This document shows positions 1 to 8,209 of a DNA stretch of 43,301 bases, piece by piece. The position numbers and the translations under genes were made by a program. Under the pieces are notes generated by a model. That model searched no databases and was not told the origin of the DNA. It saw nothing but the letters and a program-made list of their open reading frames with translations. Source of the DNA: Arthrobacter sp. SO3. Lineage in GTDB: Bacteria; Actinomycetota; Actinomycetes; Actinomycetales; Micrococcaceae. Positions within the stretch are counted from its first letter, which is position 1. The number at the start of each line of letters is the position of its first letter. Location of the stretch: contig NZ_MQTS01000040.1 in NCBI RefSeq assembly GCF_020532825.1, forward strand, positions 1-43,301, in the 5' to 3' direction.

Positions 1-59
1 GCATCCACACCGGCTGCAACCCCCGGGCATGCTCAAGTTCACGCCGAAAGCGTCAAAAT

Positions 60-1658
60 TCACGCGAACTTCTCACTGTTATCGTGCCAGCGCTTATTTG
101 TATCGTGCAGTGATTTTTCAACACTGGTTAGCTTCAACGCCACGGGAATCCCGGGGCGGCCGCCGACCTTGAAAAGGAACTTTCCCAGCCCGGGCCGTAC
201 CTGCTTGCGGGAGCCGCCAACGTCCGTCCACGATCCGGGGTCAGCCCAGGAAATGAGGCGGGCCTGTTCGGCGCGGGAGAGCGTGACAGCCTTGTTCAGC
301 TTCTCCATCTCACCGCTGGGGAGCGCCCCGCAGACCACCATGCCCGAGCGCTCCACAAATCCGCGGGCCTTCATCCGTTCGGATTCGGTAGGCAGCGCCT
401 CCAAGTCGCTCATGGTGTGAGTGATCATGGCCTGCCCCACACCCTCGGTACGGTTCAGGCGGGTCAGGGAGTCCACCCGGTCCACCATGCCTTCACCGGA
501 GCGCAGCGCCCGCCACAGCTCATCCATCACCACAAAGTAGTTACGGCGCGGTTCCAGCCCGGCGTCTGCCAGGGCATGGGCAACCTGCACCGTGGCAAAG
601 CCGGTAGACCAGCAGGCAAGCAGCGAAGCTGCCTGAATGTCCCGCTGGGTATCGGAGATCCCCGAGAGGTCGAAGACCACCGGCTTGGACAGGTTCATCG
701 GCTGGTCCGTCGGCTGAGAGAACATGTCTCCGAACCGGCCCGAGCCGTTGAGGGAGTAGAGCGAGGTGCGCAGCTGGTCCGTGGCGTCCAGGTAGCGGGA
801 CATATCGCCACGGTCCAGGGCAATGTCGCGCAGCTCGTCGGGAGCGTCCTTAATGACCTCGATCAGATCCCCGATCAATGGCACCCGGTCCAGCCGTTCG
901 TCCAGGATGTGCAGCGCCCGGTCGATCATGGATTCCTCGTGAGCACTAGGCTTCTGGTTCCGCACAATCGTAATCAGCGCTGTCACCATGTTCAGCCGCC
1001 GGTTGTGGGCGTCAGCCATGAGTTCTTCGGCCAGCTTCTCCGCTTTCGTCGCGTTGCCCAGCAGACGCTTCTTCTCGTTCTCATCCGTGGCCCTATTGGC
1101 CTTGGCCCGGTTCTCTTCAGCGGCGGTGAGCAGCCGGACCGCCGCGCCCGTTGCTTCCCCGGGATCAAGGACGTTCAGGTGGCCACGGCCAGGCCCCAGG
1201 CTAATGACCTGGCCGCCCATTGCCTTGATCAGGTCAACGTAGTCCGGCTTCAAGTCCCCCAGGATCAGGGGGTTAATGCTTCGGCCGGCGAGGCCCAGAA
1301 CGATGTGCCTCACCAGCGTGGACTTGCCGTAGTGCGGCAGGCCCAGGACGAACATGGACGGGTTGTTGATCATCCCGTGCATGAACCAGCTGATCGGGTC
1401 TCCGCCGAACGGTGCGCCCGTGTCCGTGTGGACACCAATGGGCACACCGAGAATCGGTGTACCGCTGCCGCCAACAAAGGGCCACAGCCCGCAGACCTGC
1501 ACGGAGGTGCCGCGCCACTCGTCGGCGGCCGTTACGTAGGCCGCTTCACCCTGGCCACGGCCGCGCCAGCCACGCAAGCCCGGGCGGCGAACGACGGCGG
1601 CAGATAGCGTTCGCGGGCCGGCGGTGGTCCTCTTGTGCTTGGTCTTGCTACCGAACAT
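60..1658 (-). CDS. VirB4-like conjugation ATPase
   Basis: Probable cytoplasmic ATPase of a type IV secretion (conjugation) machine. Seen: a P-loop near residue 106 (GLPHYGKST), a hydrophobic Walker B strand ending in MDELWRAL about two thirds along, and a conserved FDLSG segment. About 530 residues is short for VirB4, but it fits actinobacterial plasmid versions, in which the N-terminal part is a separate protein (the SCO6880-like gene just upstream). The ATG at 1658 overlaps the upstream stop as TGATG; a GTG at 1661 is an alternative start. It is the last complete gene of the leftward transfer operon in this linear view. If the molecule is circular, VirD4 follows it after a small ORF. Family assignment rests on motifs and context. 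Confidence 0.85.
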   Translation of the reverse strand: MFGSKTKHKRTTAGPRTLSAAVVRRPGLRGWRGRGQGEAAYVTAADEWRGTSVQVCGLWPFVGGSGTPILGVPIGVHTDTGAPFGGDPISWFMHGMINNPSMFVLGLPHYGKSTLVRHIVLGLAGRSINPLILGDLKPDYVDLIKAMGGQVISLGPGRGHLNVLDPGEATGAAVRLLTAAEENRAKANRATDENEKKRLLGNATKAEKLAEELMADAHNRRLNMVTALITIVRNQKPSAHEESMIDRALHILDERLDRVPLIGDLIEVIKDAPDELRDIALDRGDMSRYLDATDQLRTSLYSLNGSGRFGDMFSQPTDQPMNLSKPVVFDLSGISDTQRDIQAASLLACWSTGFATVQVAHALADAGLEPRRNYFVVMDELWRALRSGEGMVDRVDSLTRLNRTEGVGQAMITHTMSDLEALPTESERMKARGFVERSGMVVCGALPSGEMEKLNKAVTLSRAEQARLISWADPGSWTDVGGSRKQVRPGLGKFLFKVGGRPGIPVALKLTSVEKSLHDTNKRWHDNSEKFA

Positions 1659-3169
1659 CACATGGCCTCGCGGATCTCTTCGGGAACCTTCAAATGCTTA
1701 GGCAGGACAAGACCGAGCGGCAGCGACGCCGCAAAAGCCGAATCCTGGGAGCCGTAGGCGCGGCGCATGAGCAGCCTGGCCGACGGGCCGAGGTTGCCTT
1801 CGACCGTGGCCACTGCATCGTCCAAGCCGTGAGCCGACAGCACCGTGGCCGTGACCACCATGCCGAAGTTGACCAGTCCGGCCCCTTTGGCCTCTTCCGC
1901 TGCGGTGGCCTGCGCTGCGCGGGCATCCACGAGTGAACGGGCCGTGGGCCGGTTCGTCGATGATGCCCTGGTCAATGCGTTTGTCTGGTCCGACTCGACA
2001 ATGGCGGCCGCCCGTCCCGACTCAATGGGTCGGTACAGCAGCGTGACGCGCTTACGGTCGATTTCCGCATGCGGGGCAACCAGACGGGCCAGCACGGAGG
2101 ACAGGATGTGGCCGCGCGGTGCGCCGGTCATGGTCCAGGACACCGAGTGCCCGGAGTCATGCCGGTACCCGGCCCAGTCCGCCTGATGGGCGGAAGGGCC
2201 AACCTCGCCCCACGTCAGGTCAACGGGCGTGCCCTGGTAGTGCGCTTCATCAATGAGGCGGGCGGCCGCCGGATCATAGGCAACCCGTACCACCTCGCAG
2301 AGCTCCTGAGCATTCAACGGAGCGCAGGCACCGGCACCCGTGGATTCGAGGCGTTCCGTCAACCCGGGAAGGCGGGAGGCCAGATCCCGTGCGATTTCTT
2401 CGGCCGTGCGGCGCTTACCACCCGACCGAGCCGCGGCACTGAATGTCAGCGCTACCCAAGCCCGGATCGTGGCCGATCCCTGCGGGTACGTTTCCAAGGC
2501 CTCGCGCAGCATGGCCTTGGCAATCGCCGGGGCATCGTCGTGAATGTTCGACTCGACTTCCCGGCGCAGGCGGGCGCCGGAATCCGGTGCCGTTTCGACC
2601 GTGACGGACGCAGCTACCACAGCGGGCTCATTGGACAGGCTGGCCAGCCAGCCGCCCCAGTTGGCCACCCAGGCATCCACCTGTTCGGGATCGACTAGCG
2701 ACGCGCCGTCAGGCTGCGTGCCGAATACAACCGTGTAGTGGGCTGTTGACGGAAGGTGGATCAAGGCGAACGGGCGGCCGTAGGAGTCGTGGAACTCGTA
2801 CAGCTTTGAGCCGGCCGCGATACCCGGCAGCTGGAACTCTCCCCAAGGCGTCAGCCCGAGCGGGCCGGAACGGTAGATGTTGGTCTTCTTACGGCGGGCC
2901 GAGTGGAACGCCAGACGGCCGAAGGCACGTTCGCCCAATGACTTGTTGTGCTTGTCGTTCACAGAGACGACAGCCAGGGCCAGGCCCAGCACAATCAAGG
3001 CAATCAGACCGGCCAGCCAGCCGCCGATGAAGAAGCAGATAACGGTAACGATCAGCCCCAGGAACAAGCCGGCCGTGGCCAAGCCTCCCAGTGTGCCGAT
3101 GCCGGCCCTGCGCGGCCGCCGCCAGTTGCCGTATGTCGGTTCACGGTACGTATTTTCGATAGCCGCCAT
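1658..3169 (-). CDS. SCO6880-family transfer protein (membrane-anchored VirB4 partner)
   Basis: About 503 residues. Seen: a basic N-terminus, two adjacent hydrophobic helices at roughly residues 25-65, then a long soluble domain with SLYEFHD-like and HLP segments. This architecture and the position directly before a VirB4-like ATPase match the SCO6880 family of actinobacterial conjugative elements, thought to supply the membrane-anchored N-terminal half of VirB4. The ATG at 3169 was preferred over a GTG at 3196 because AGGGGGTG lies at proper spacing before it. It overlaps the VirB4 gene by one base and starts next to the TrbL-like stop, so translational coupling is likely. The family name is from recognition of the N-terminal motif; the exact function is inferred. 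Confidence 0.75.
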   Translation of the reverse strand: MAAIENTYREPTYGNWRRPRRAGIGTLGGLATAGLFLGLIVTVICFFIGGWLAGLIALIVLGLALAVVSVNDKHNKSLGERAFGRLAFHSARRKKTNIYRSGPLGLTPWGEFQLPGIAAGSKLYEFHDSYGRPFALIHLPSTAHYTVVFGTQPDGASLVDPEQVDAWVANWGGWLASLSNEPAVVAASVTVETAPDSGARLRREVESNIHDDAPAIAKAMLREALETYPQGSATIRAWVALTFSAAARSGGKRRTAEEIARDLASRLPGLTERLESTGAGACAPLNAQELCEVVRVAYDPAAARLIDEAHYQGTPVDLTWGEVGPSAHQADWAGYRHDSGHSVSWTMTGAPRGHILSSVLARLVAPHAEIDRKRVTLLYRPIESGRAAAIVESDQTNALTRASSTNRPTARSLVDARAAQATAAEEAKGAGLVNFGMVVTATVLSAHGLDDAVATVEGNLGPSARLLMRRAYGSQDSAFAASLPLGLVLPKHLKVPEEIREAM

Positions 3170-3170
3170 G

Positions 3171-4535
3171 TCAGGCACCCCCTGTTGATTCTTCACTCAT
3201 GGTCTTGGCCGCCCCTGCGGCCGCCTTTCCTACCTCAACACCCGCAGCCACAGCAACACCTGCCGGCCCGGCCGCTGCGGCCGCACCACCTGCAGCTGCA
3301 CCACCGCCACCAGCTGCGGCACCGCCGCCACCAGCTGCGGCACCGCCGCCACCAGCTGCGGCAGCTCCACCGCCTGCCGATCCGGCAGAAGACGCCTCAG
3401 CACCCGAGGCAGCAGGCGCACCGCCACTGGTCCCGGAACCGCCAGACTTGCCGGCCGTCCCAGAGGACCCGGCGTCGCCCTGGCTACCAGTGCCAGACGG
3501 CCCTTGCGATCCAGACGAATTGCTAGAACCAGCGTTGGAAACGCTGCCGGCAGAACCGCCACCACCTCGGCCAGCACTACCCATGTTGATTGCCCCCGAA
3601 GCCAGCCCGCCTACGGCTCCGGCAGCCATTCCGCCGCCCCCAGACGCTACGGCTCCAACCATCGGTGTAACGAACCGCATCAGGGCCGGCATGGCAAACA
3701 GGGCAACAACCATCAATGCCAACCCTGTGACCGTGGCCAATAAGGCAGAGCCGAACGTTGCACCGTCTCCCCCGCCTCCAAAGATGTCTGTTCCAACCAG
3801 CCTGAAAGCTGTTGCGTAGACGATTGCCGCCGCCGGCTTATAGAGAATGAAAGCAATCAGCCACGCCGTGCACTTCTGGAACCAGCTCTTGCCTGCCTCC
3901 GTATTCGTGAAGGCAGCCGCTGTAGGGAAGATGCCCGTCAGAATGACTAGCAGGCCGCCCCGAACAACCATGAGAACGATCTGGATCACAGAGGCAAAGA
4001 TCGCGATTAGGCCGAGCAAAATAATCATGATCGAGCCAAGCGGGCTCGTAGACGAAAGTGCCAACATCGTCCCGATCTTGTCGTTGAACGACGTTCCTTG
4101 GGTGGAGTTGGTGATGATCCACGCGGAGAATTGATCGGCCGCAACGGTCAGCAGTCCTACGGCTGCAACACCCGCGCCGGATACGACAACGAGAGTCGCC
4201 AGGGACCGGCCCAGATCACGCATTGGTGCGCCCCTGCGCTCAATGATCATCTTGGCCGACCCCACCAGCACAGACAGAACCGCCAGAGCAGCCGTCCAGA
4301 ACCACAAGCTGTTCTGCAAGAACTGAACGGGATCGCTCGCAGTGCTTCCTCCAGGCGAGGCAGTGAGATTCGGAGTGCCGACGTTGACCCAGAACGTACC
4401 CAGAGTCTTGACAGTCTGTCCCACCGCATCAGCAATGGCTTTGGCCATGTTCTTGATGGCATCCCCGGCAGCGTCCTGGACGACTTGGCCGACCTGGCAG
4501 CCCGGATTAAAGAAGTCCCAGCCAGTGCAAGCCAT
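3171..4535 (-). CDS. TrbL/VirB6-like polytopic transfer membrane protein
   Basis: About 454 residues. Seen: an N-terminus with paired cysteines (MACTGWDFFNPGCQ), then at least five hydrophobic segments between about residues 75 and 300, and a long Ala/Gly/Ser-rich tail of low complexity. Polytopic proteins of this build (TrbL/VirB6, SCO6881-like) form the inner-membrane channel part of actinobacterial conjugation systems. The ATG at 4535 overlaps the upstream stop (TAATG), so I chose it over a GTG at 4550. The tail contains 21-bp tandem repeats and ends with a short Glu-rich segment. Assignment is by topology, operon position and the cysteine-rich start; sequence identity to VirB6 itself is not expected. 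Confidence 0.75.
   Translation of the reverse strand: MACTGWDFFNPGCQVGQVVQDAAGDAIKNMAKAIADAVGQTVKTLGTFWVNVGTPNLTASPGGSTASDPVQFLQNSLWFWTAALAVLSVLVGSAKMIIERRGAPMRDLGRSLATLVVVSGAGVAAVGLLTVAADQFSAWIITNSTQGTSFNDKIGTMLALSSTSPLGSIMIILLGLIAIFASVIQIVLMVVRGGLLVILTGIFPTAAAFTNTEAGKSWFQKCTAWLIAFILYKPAAAIVYATAFRLVGTDIFGGGGDGATFGSALLATVTGLALMVVALFAMPALMRFVTPMVGAVASGGGGMAAGAVGGLASGAINMGSAGRGGGGSAGSVSNAGSSNSSGSQGPSGTGSQGDAGSSGTAGKSGGSGTSGGAPAASGAEASSAGSAGGGAAAAGGGGAAAGGGGAAAGGGGAAAGGAAAAAGPAGVAVAAGVEVGKAAAGAAKTMSEESTGGA
3298..3360 (-). repeat. 21-bp tandem repeat in the TrbL-like tail
   Basis: Three near-identical 21-bp units (3298-3318, 3319-3339, 3340-3360) encode an AAAGGGG heptapeptide series. The first differs from the others by one base. 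Flanking Ala/Gly codons look like decayed copies. Such in-frame repeats can change copy number by slippage, varying the length of the flexible cytoplasmic or extracellular tail. Confidence 0.9.
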
Positions 4536-5260
4536 TACACACCGGCCCACGGGACATAGCCGCTGATATCTGGAATCTGGCCCGCGCCGGTACTACCGGT
4601 TGCTGGGACAATGATCTTCCAATCGCCGGCATGCCACTGGAGGGGAACAGGGATGGAAACAAACGCCCCGTTGTCTCCCTTAAAGGCCAAGTCGATTACT
4701 GCCTTATCAGAGCTATAAGAACGAATCGCAAATCCGGCCAGTTGAGCCGTAGAAGTGGACAATGCAGGCTCTTGCTGCTTGAGAAGGGCATCTCTTTCCG
4801 CACTGGGAACGGCCAGATTTTCCAACACGAGCCGTGTTTTGCCGACTGCTGAAAGAGTCGTGACATTCGCAGCTGCGTACAGCGCTCCCGTGGGCGAATG
4901 TGCAAAGCAGGTGCGAAGTCCGGTGGGCGCCGTCTTGCCCGGGCCGTAGCGTTCGGGCGAAGTCGGAGCCGCAACCTTCCCTACAAGTTCCCACTTCGTG
5001 TCTGTCGGGGCCGTCGCCGGCTTGGACTGGTCCCCGTCGGGAAGCCCACAAACACTCGCCGCAGGTCCAGCACTGGACTGTGCGCTGGTGGACGGGCTGT
5101 TGCTGGAAGATGCAGCTGGCGCGGCTGTCCCTCCGCCCTTCGGAAGTACCGCCAGGATGATGCCCAATGCAACAATTATCGCCACGACAACGGCCGAGAT
5201 GATGAACTTAGGCTTCGTCAGTGGATTCTGGTCTTCGTTCGTTTCTGCCGGTTCAGTCAT
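4535..5260 (-). CDS. Single-pass membrane protein of the transfer operon
   Basis: 241 residues. Seen: a short charged N-terminus, one transmembrane helix (residues ~18-40), a Ser/Ala-rich linker and a soluble extracytoplasmic domain that ends in beta-like strands around PVPLQWHAGDWKI. One-TM proteins with such a C-terminal domain are common in actinobacterial transfer operons. A VirB8/TcpC-like (NTF2-fold) role is possible, but I see no diagnostic motif. An AAGGAG box precedes the ATG at good spacing. Its stop overlaps the TrbL-like start, so it belongs to the same transcript. The gene is certain, the function unassigned. Confidence 0.7.
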   Translation of the reverse strand: MTEPAETNEDQNPLTKPKFIISAVVVAIIVALGIILAVLPKGGGTAAPAASSSNSPSTSAQSSAGPAASVCGLPDGDQSKPATAPTDTKWELVGKVAAPTSPERYGPGKTAPTGLRTCFAHSPTGALYAAANVTTLSAVGKTRLVLENLAVPSAERDALLKQQEPALSTSTAQLAGFAIRSYSSDKAVIDLAFKGDNGAFVSIPVPLQWHAGDWKIIVPATGSTGAGQIPDISGYVPWAGV

Positions 5261-5271
5261 GGCTCTACTCC

Positions 5272-5559
5272 TTAGACCAGTGCGCCTACAACGCCGGATG
5301 CGACGCTGGCGAGAATGCAGCCGCCGAGCACCCAGGCCAGTCGGCCCGCGTGCTCGCCACCTTCACCGCGACGGTTGTTCACCATCATGGTTCCGGCACA
5401 AGTGAGGATGCCGACGACGGCGAGGGCAAAGACAATCCAGGCGATCCACTTCAAGATCGTCAGAAGGCCGGCTGAGCCGGGAGGTGCCTCACCCGTTCCT
5501 GGGTTGGGAACCTCCGTGATCACGTAGCTGGACCAGTACATGGCCTTGGAGAGCAACAT
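5272..5559 (-). CDS. Small two-helix membrane protein, pilin/VirB2-like
   Basis: 95 residues. Seen: two hydrophobic helices (about residues 32-60 and 74-95) separated by a short basic loop (NNRRGEGGEHAGR). This size and topology are those of TrbC/VirB2-type pilins and of the small membrane proteins that open many Gram-positive T4SS operons. No sequence motif proves a pilin, so the role is inferred from topology and location. It ends 11 bases before the next gene, whose Shine-Dalgarno overlaps this gene's stop. Confidence 0.6.
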   Translation of the reverse strand: MLLSKAMYWSSYVITEVPNPGTGEAPPGSAGLLTILKWIAWIVFALAVVGILTCAGTMMVNNRRGEGGEHAGRLAWVLGGCILASVASGVVGALV

Positions 5560-5573
5560 GGTTTTCCTGCTTT

Positions 5574-6197
5574 CTATTTGGCCGGGAATCCGGCTGTGGT
5601 TGTTGTGGCAGCGATACGCACCTGTTCAAGCACGATGCGCATATCTTTGGGGAGCAGTTCTTTGGGGACCTCGTGGCCCAAGCGCCACTCCTCGACCCAG
5701 GGGACGTTCCACAGATGTGGCACTCCCCCGCCGACGACCCGGGCGAATTCGCGGATCTCTTTGGGAAGCCTGCCCGGAGCGTCGGCCATGACGACAAGGC
5801 CGGCTACACGGATGCCCGGCAATGAGCCGGAGGCCCATTCAGTCGCGGCCCGTTGGGCGGCCCTGAGGCCGTGCATATTGGATCGGGCTACGAGGACGAC
5901 GGTTGAGCCGGCAGCGGTCTGCGGCCAGTGATGTTCAGCCGCCCTGGTGTGCTTGCCCAGACGGGCCAGCGAGGATTCGCCCGCCCCGCCATGGACGCCC
6001 AACCACCAGTACTCCGGTGTGCCGTCAGAGACGTTTCGGCGTGGAAGCCGGTCAACGTGGTCCGGCTGCGGAACACTGAGCTGGGGTCTTGTTGGTCCCG
6101 TGGGTAGGAGCGCTGAGGGCTCATCTATTTCTCCGGGTGCTGGATCGTCAACGGATTCACTGCTGACACTTACCCAGCGGTTCTTTGAGACTGGCAT
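5574..6197 (-). CDS. DUF6668-like protein with degenerate P-loop
   Basis: 207 residues, first gene of the leftward transfer operon. Seen: a disordered first third, then a WWLGVHGGAGESSLA loop that resembles a MinD/ParA P-loop but has Glu where the nucleotide-binding Lys should be. A Rossmann-like series follows (TVVLVARSN, VAGLVVMADAPG). I recognise it as the actinobacterial plasmid family annotated DUF6668. The missing Lys suggests that it does not hydrolyse ATP and may act as a structural or regulatory partner. The ATG at 6197 has AGGGGG upstream. It is transcribed divergently from the HTH gene. Confidence 0.65.
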   Translation of the reverse strand: MPVSKNRWVSVSSESVDDPAPGEIDEPSALLPTGPTRPQLSVPQPDHVDRLPRRNVSDGTPEYWWLGVHGGAGESSLARLGKHTRAAEHHWPQTAAGSTVVLVARSNMHGLRAAQRAATEWASGSLPGIRVAGLVVMADAPGRLPKEIREFARVVGGGVPHLWNVPWVEEWRLGHEVPKELLPKDMRIVLEQVRIAATTTTAGFPAK

Positions 6198-6331
6198 TTA
6201 ACATCCCCCTGTTATGTCCGCAATGATCGTATCTGTAAGCACCGTCAGCAGGAGGCCCCCATGTACTCAATCATACTAGATCGTACTGATTTATGCTGTA
6301 TTATCTATCCATGGAGTGGAGTAATGCCCTA
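6198..6331. promoter_or_regulatory. Divergent control region with three 10-bp repeats
   Basis: AT-richer gap between the two transfer arms. Three direct repeats lie back to back at 6263-6272, 6273-6282 and 6283-6292 (gTACTcaATC, aTACTagATC, gTACTgattt). TACT therefore recurs every 10 bp, one helical turn. They sit 40-70 bp before the preferred start of the HTH gene and 65-95 bp before the start of the leftward operon. This is likely the operator for the adjacent HTH protein or another regulator (inference). Confidence 0.5.
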
Positions 6332-6580
6332 ATGGATAGGAAGTACTTGGATGCGTTATTCGCTGCTTACCCCGAACGCATCAACGTCCAGCAACTAGCA
6401 GAAGCGCTCAACCAGTCGAAGCAGACGACGTACAAGTGGCTTCAGCACGGGGTCATTCCTGCCTATCAAATCGAGAAGACATGGCTCATCTCGCGCGACG
6501 AGGTCAGGGACTGGGTGTGGGAGAACCGCAATACGCTCCGCGAAGGGAAGACCCCGGAGCCGAACGCGGATCAGGTCTAA
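6332..6580 (+). CDS. Excisionase/MerR-type helix-turn-helix protein
   Basis: 82 residues from the ATG at 6332. Seen: a winged-HTH of the excisionase/HTH_17 type (INVQQLAEALNQSKQTTYKW, then HGVIPAYQIEKTWLISRDEV, ending VWEN). Two earlier in-frame ATGs (6293 and 6311) have no ribosome site and would lie in the promoter region; GGAG at 6318 favours 6332. Proteins of this type bind short repeated DNA sites. Position between the two transfer arms makes it a candidate repressor or activator of conjugation. No integrase gene is adjacent, so a true excisionase role is unlikely. Confidence 0.7.
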   Translation: MDRKYLDALFAAYPERINVQQLAEALNQSKQTTYKWLQHGVIPAYQIEKTWLISRDEVRDWVWENRNTLREGKTPEPNADQV

Positions 6581-6604
6581 CGCCAATGAATGTGAGGGGG
6601 ACAC

Positions 6605-7672
6605 ATGCAATCTCATAAGGGCGGACCATTACTGATCATCGCGGCAATCGCCATGCCGGTCGTCCTGGTTCTATCCATCATTCTGTTCGGCGGCGGCTCC
6701 AAAGCCGCCGCCGATGTCTGCACACCCGGCGGCGGCAGCGTCACCGTAGACGAAAGCAAGCTCCCCAAGGTCCCAGTGGCCGGCTACCAGGGCGAACAGC
6801 TGAAAAACGCTGCCCTGGTCATCAACGCCGGCAAGACTCTCAAACTCTCCGCCCGTGGCCAGACCATCGGCGTCATGACCGCCATGGGCGAATCCAGCCT
6901 GAGAGTCCTCGACAACGGGGACGGCCCCGGCCCGGACTCCCGAGGCCTGTTCCAGCAGCGCGCCAACGGCGCATGGGGCAGCTACGCGGACCGCATGAAC
7001 CCCACTATTTCAGCCGCGAACTTCTTCAAGGCCCTGCAAAAGGTCGACGGCTGGGAACAACTCGACCCCACCACGGCAGCCCACCGAGTCCAGCGGAACG
7101 CGGACCCCTACCACTACCAGAGCTACTGGCCGGCAGCCGTAGAAGTCGTGGCCGCCCTTGCCGGCGTTCCGGCCACTGATGCAGGCGGGGAAAGCTCCTG
7201 CGGCATCCCCGGCGAGTCCGGCAAGGGTGACGACCTTCCGTGGCCCAACGCCCCTATCTACCAGCCCAGCCCACTGGGCATGTACAACCGCGAATGCGTT
7301 GACTTCGCCCTGTGGCGCGTCAACCAACAACTGGGCAGCACCAGCGCACCGTACAAGGTACTTAACGGCACCTTCCGGCCCGATAGTGCCGTGCTCGGCT
7401 CGGCCCTGACGTGGAAAGACGGCTGGGATGCCAAGGGTTGGCCCACCGGCAACACACCCCGCGTCGGCGCAGTCGTCTGGTACGCCCCCGGAGCCGGCGG
7501 CGCAGACGCCACGTTTGGCCACGTGGCCGTCGTCAAGGCAGTCAACGGCGACGGAAGCTATCTGGAAGAGGGCTACAACGGCAACCCCGCCCCCAACGAT
7601 CACAACTATTACACCCGCACGGTCCAGAACGGCGTTCCTAGCGCTTTCCTGTATCTGCCCGGCAGCAAGTAA
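6605..7672 (+). CDS. Membrane-anchored SLT-like + CHAP cell-wall hydrolase (VirB1 role)
   Basis: 355 residues. Seen: an N-terminal transmembrane anchor (residues ~8-29), then a lysozyme-like region (residues ~60-185) with a candidate catalytic Glu in MGESS (about 96) and the DSRGLFQQR segment common in actinobacterial transglycosylase-like domains. A C-terminal CHAP domain follows, with nucleophile Cys at about 231 (RECVDFA) and His at about 306 (FGHVAVV). Such two-domain enzymes open peptidoglycan for the conjugation channel. AGGGGG precedes the ATG. It heads the rightward transfer arm, 12 bases before the lipoprotein gene. Confidence 0.85.
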   Translation: MQSHKGGPLLIIAAIAMPVVLVLSIILFGGGSKAAADVCTPGGGSVTVDESKLPKVPVAGYQGEQLKNAALVINAGKTLKLSARGQTIGVMTAMGESSLRVLDNGDGPGPDSRGLFQQRANGAWGSYADRMNPTISAANFFKALQKVDGWEQLDPTTAAHRVQRNADPYHYQSYWPAAVEVVAALAGVPATDAGGESSCGIPGESGKGDDLPWPNAPIYQPSPLGMYNRECVDFALWRVNQQLGSTSAPYKVLNGTFRPDSAVLGSALTWKDGWDAKGWPTGNTPRVGAVVWYAPGAGGADATFGHVAVVKAVNGDGSYLEEGYNGNPAPNDHNYYTRTVQNGVPSAFLYLPGSK

Positions 7673-7683
7673 ACGGAGGAACC

Positions 7684-8199
7684 ATGAAACGACCACTGAC
7701 AGTCTTGGCAGCCGTGCTGCTGTGCACAGCTTGCGCGCCAGCATCCAACACCACGCCCGCGGAACAGTCCCCGACAGGCACAGCGACGGCCCCGGCCTCA
7801 CTCAGTGCCGGCGGCAAGTCCCAGGCCCCTGGCGGAACAGCCCCGGCAACCTTGGGTATCGCCTGGGACGAGACGAGCAAGAAAGCGGCACTGGACACCG
7901 CTACCCGGGCCATGACCCTCTACGCGCGCCCCACAGTCACAGACAAGGTGTGGATTCAGGAGCTCGGACAGATTCTGACTTCCCAAGCCGTGGCTGATTA
8001 CCAGTACGTTGACCCGGCCAACATTCCGGTGAAGAAGATCACCGGCCCCGGCCAGTTGAAGGTCGATGAGAACAACGGTTTCGGCTGCCATGTCGTGTTC
8101 GCGACCGACGTCGGCAACTATGACGTGCAGCTGCTGCGCAGCGCGGCCGACAAGCCATGGCAGGTCAACCGATTCACACCCCCAAACGGCACCAAGTAA
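7684..8199 (+). CDS. Secreted lipoprotein of the transfer cluster
   Basis: 171 residues. Seen: a signal peptide (MKRPLTVLAAVLLCTAC) with a plausible lipobox Cys at residue 17, a Pro/Thr/Ala linker, and a globular domain with alternating helices and strands (WIQELGQILTSQAV, then DYQYVDPANIP). The size suggests an NTF2-like fold as in VirB8/TcpC C-terminal domains, but this is not demonstrable here. A GGAGG box lies six bases before the ATG. It follows the cell-wall hydrolase and precedes a ParA-like gene, so it is probably an extracytoplasmic part of the transfer apparatus. Confidence 0.7.
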   Translation: MKRPLTVLAAVLLCTACAPASNTTPAEQSPTGTATAPASLSAGGKSQAPGGTAPATLGIAWDETSKKAALDTATRAMTLYARPTVTDKVWIQELGQILTSQAVADYQYVDPANIPVKKITGPGQLKVDENNGFGCHVVFATDVGNYDVQLLRSAADKPWQVNRFTPPNGTK

Positions 8200-8209
8200 A
8201 GGAATGACG

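Noticed and set aside
417..1607. Long plus-strand open frame
   Set aside because: Antisense shadow of the VirB4-like gene; composition rich in His/Gln/Arg/Val without domain features.
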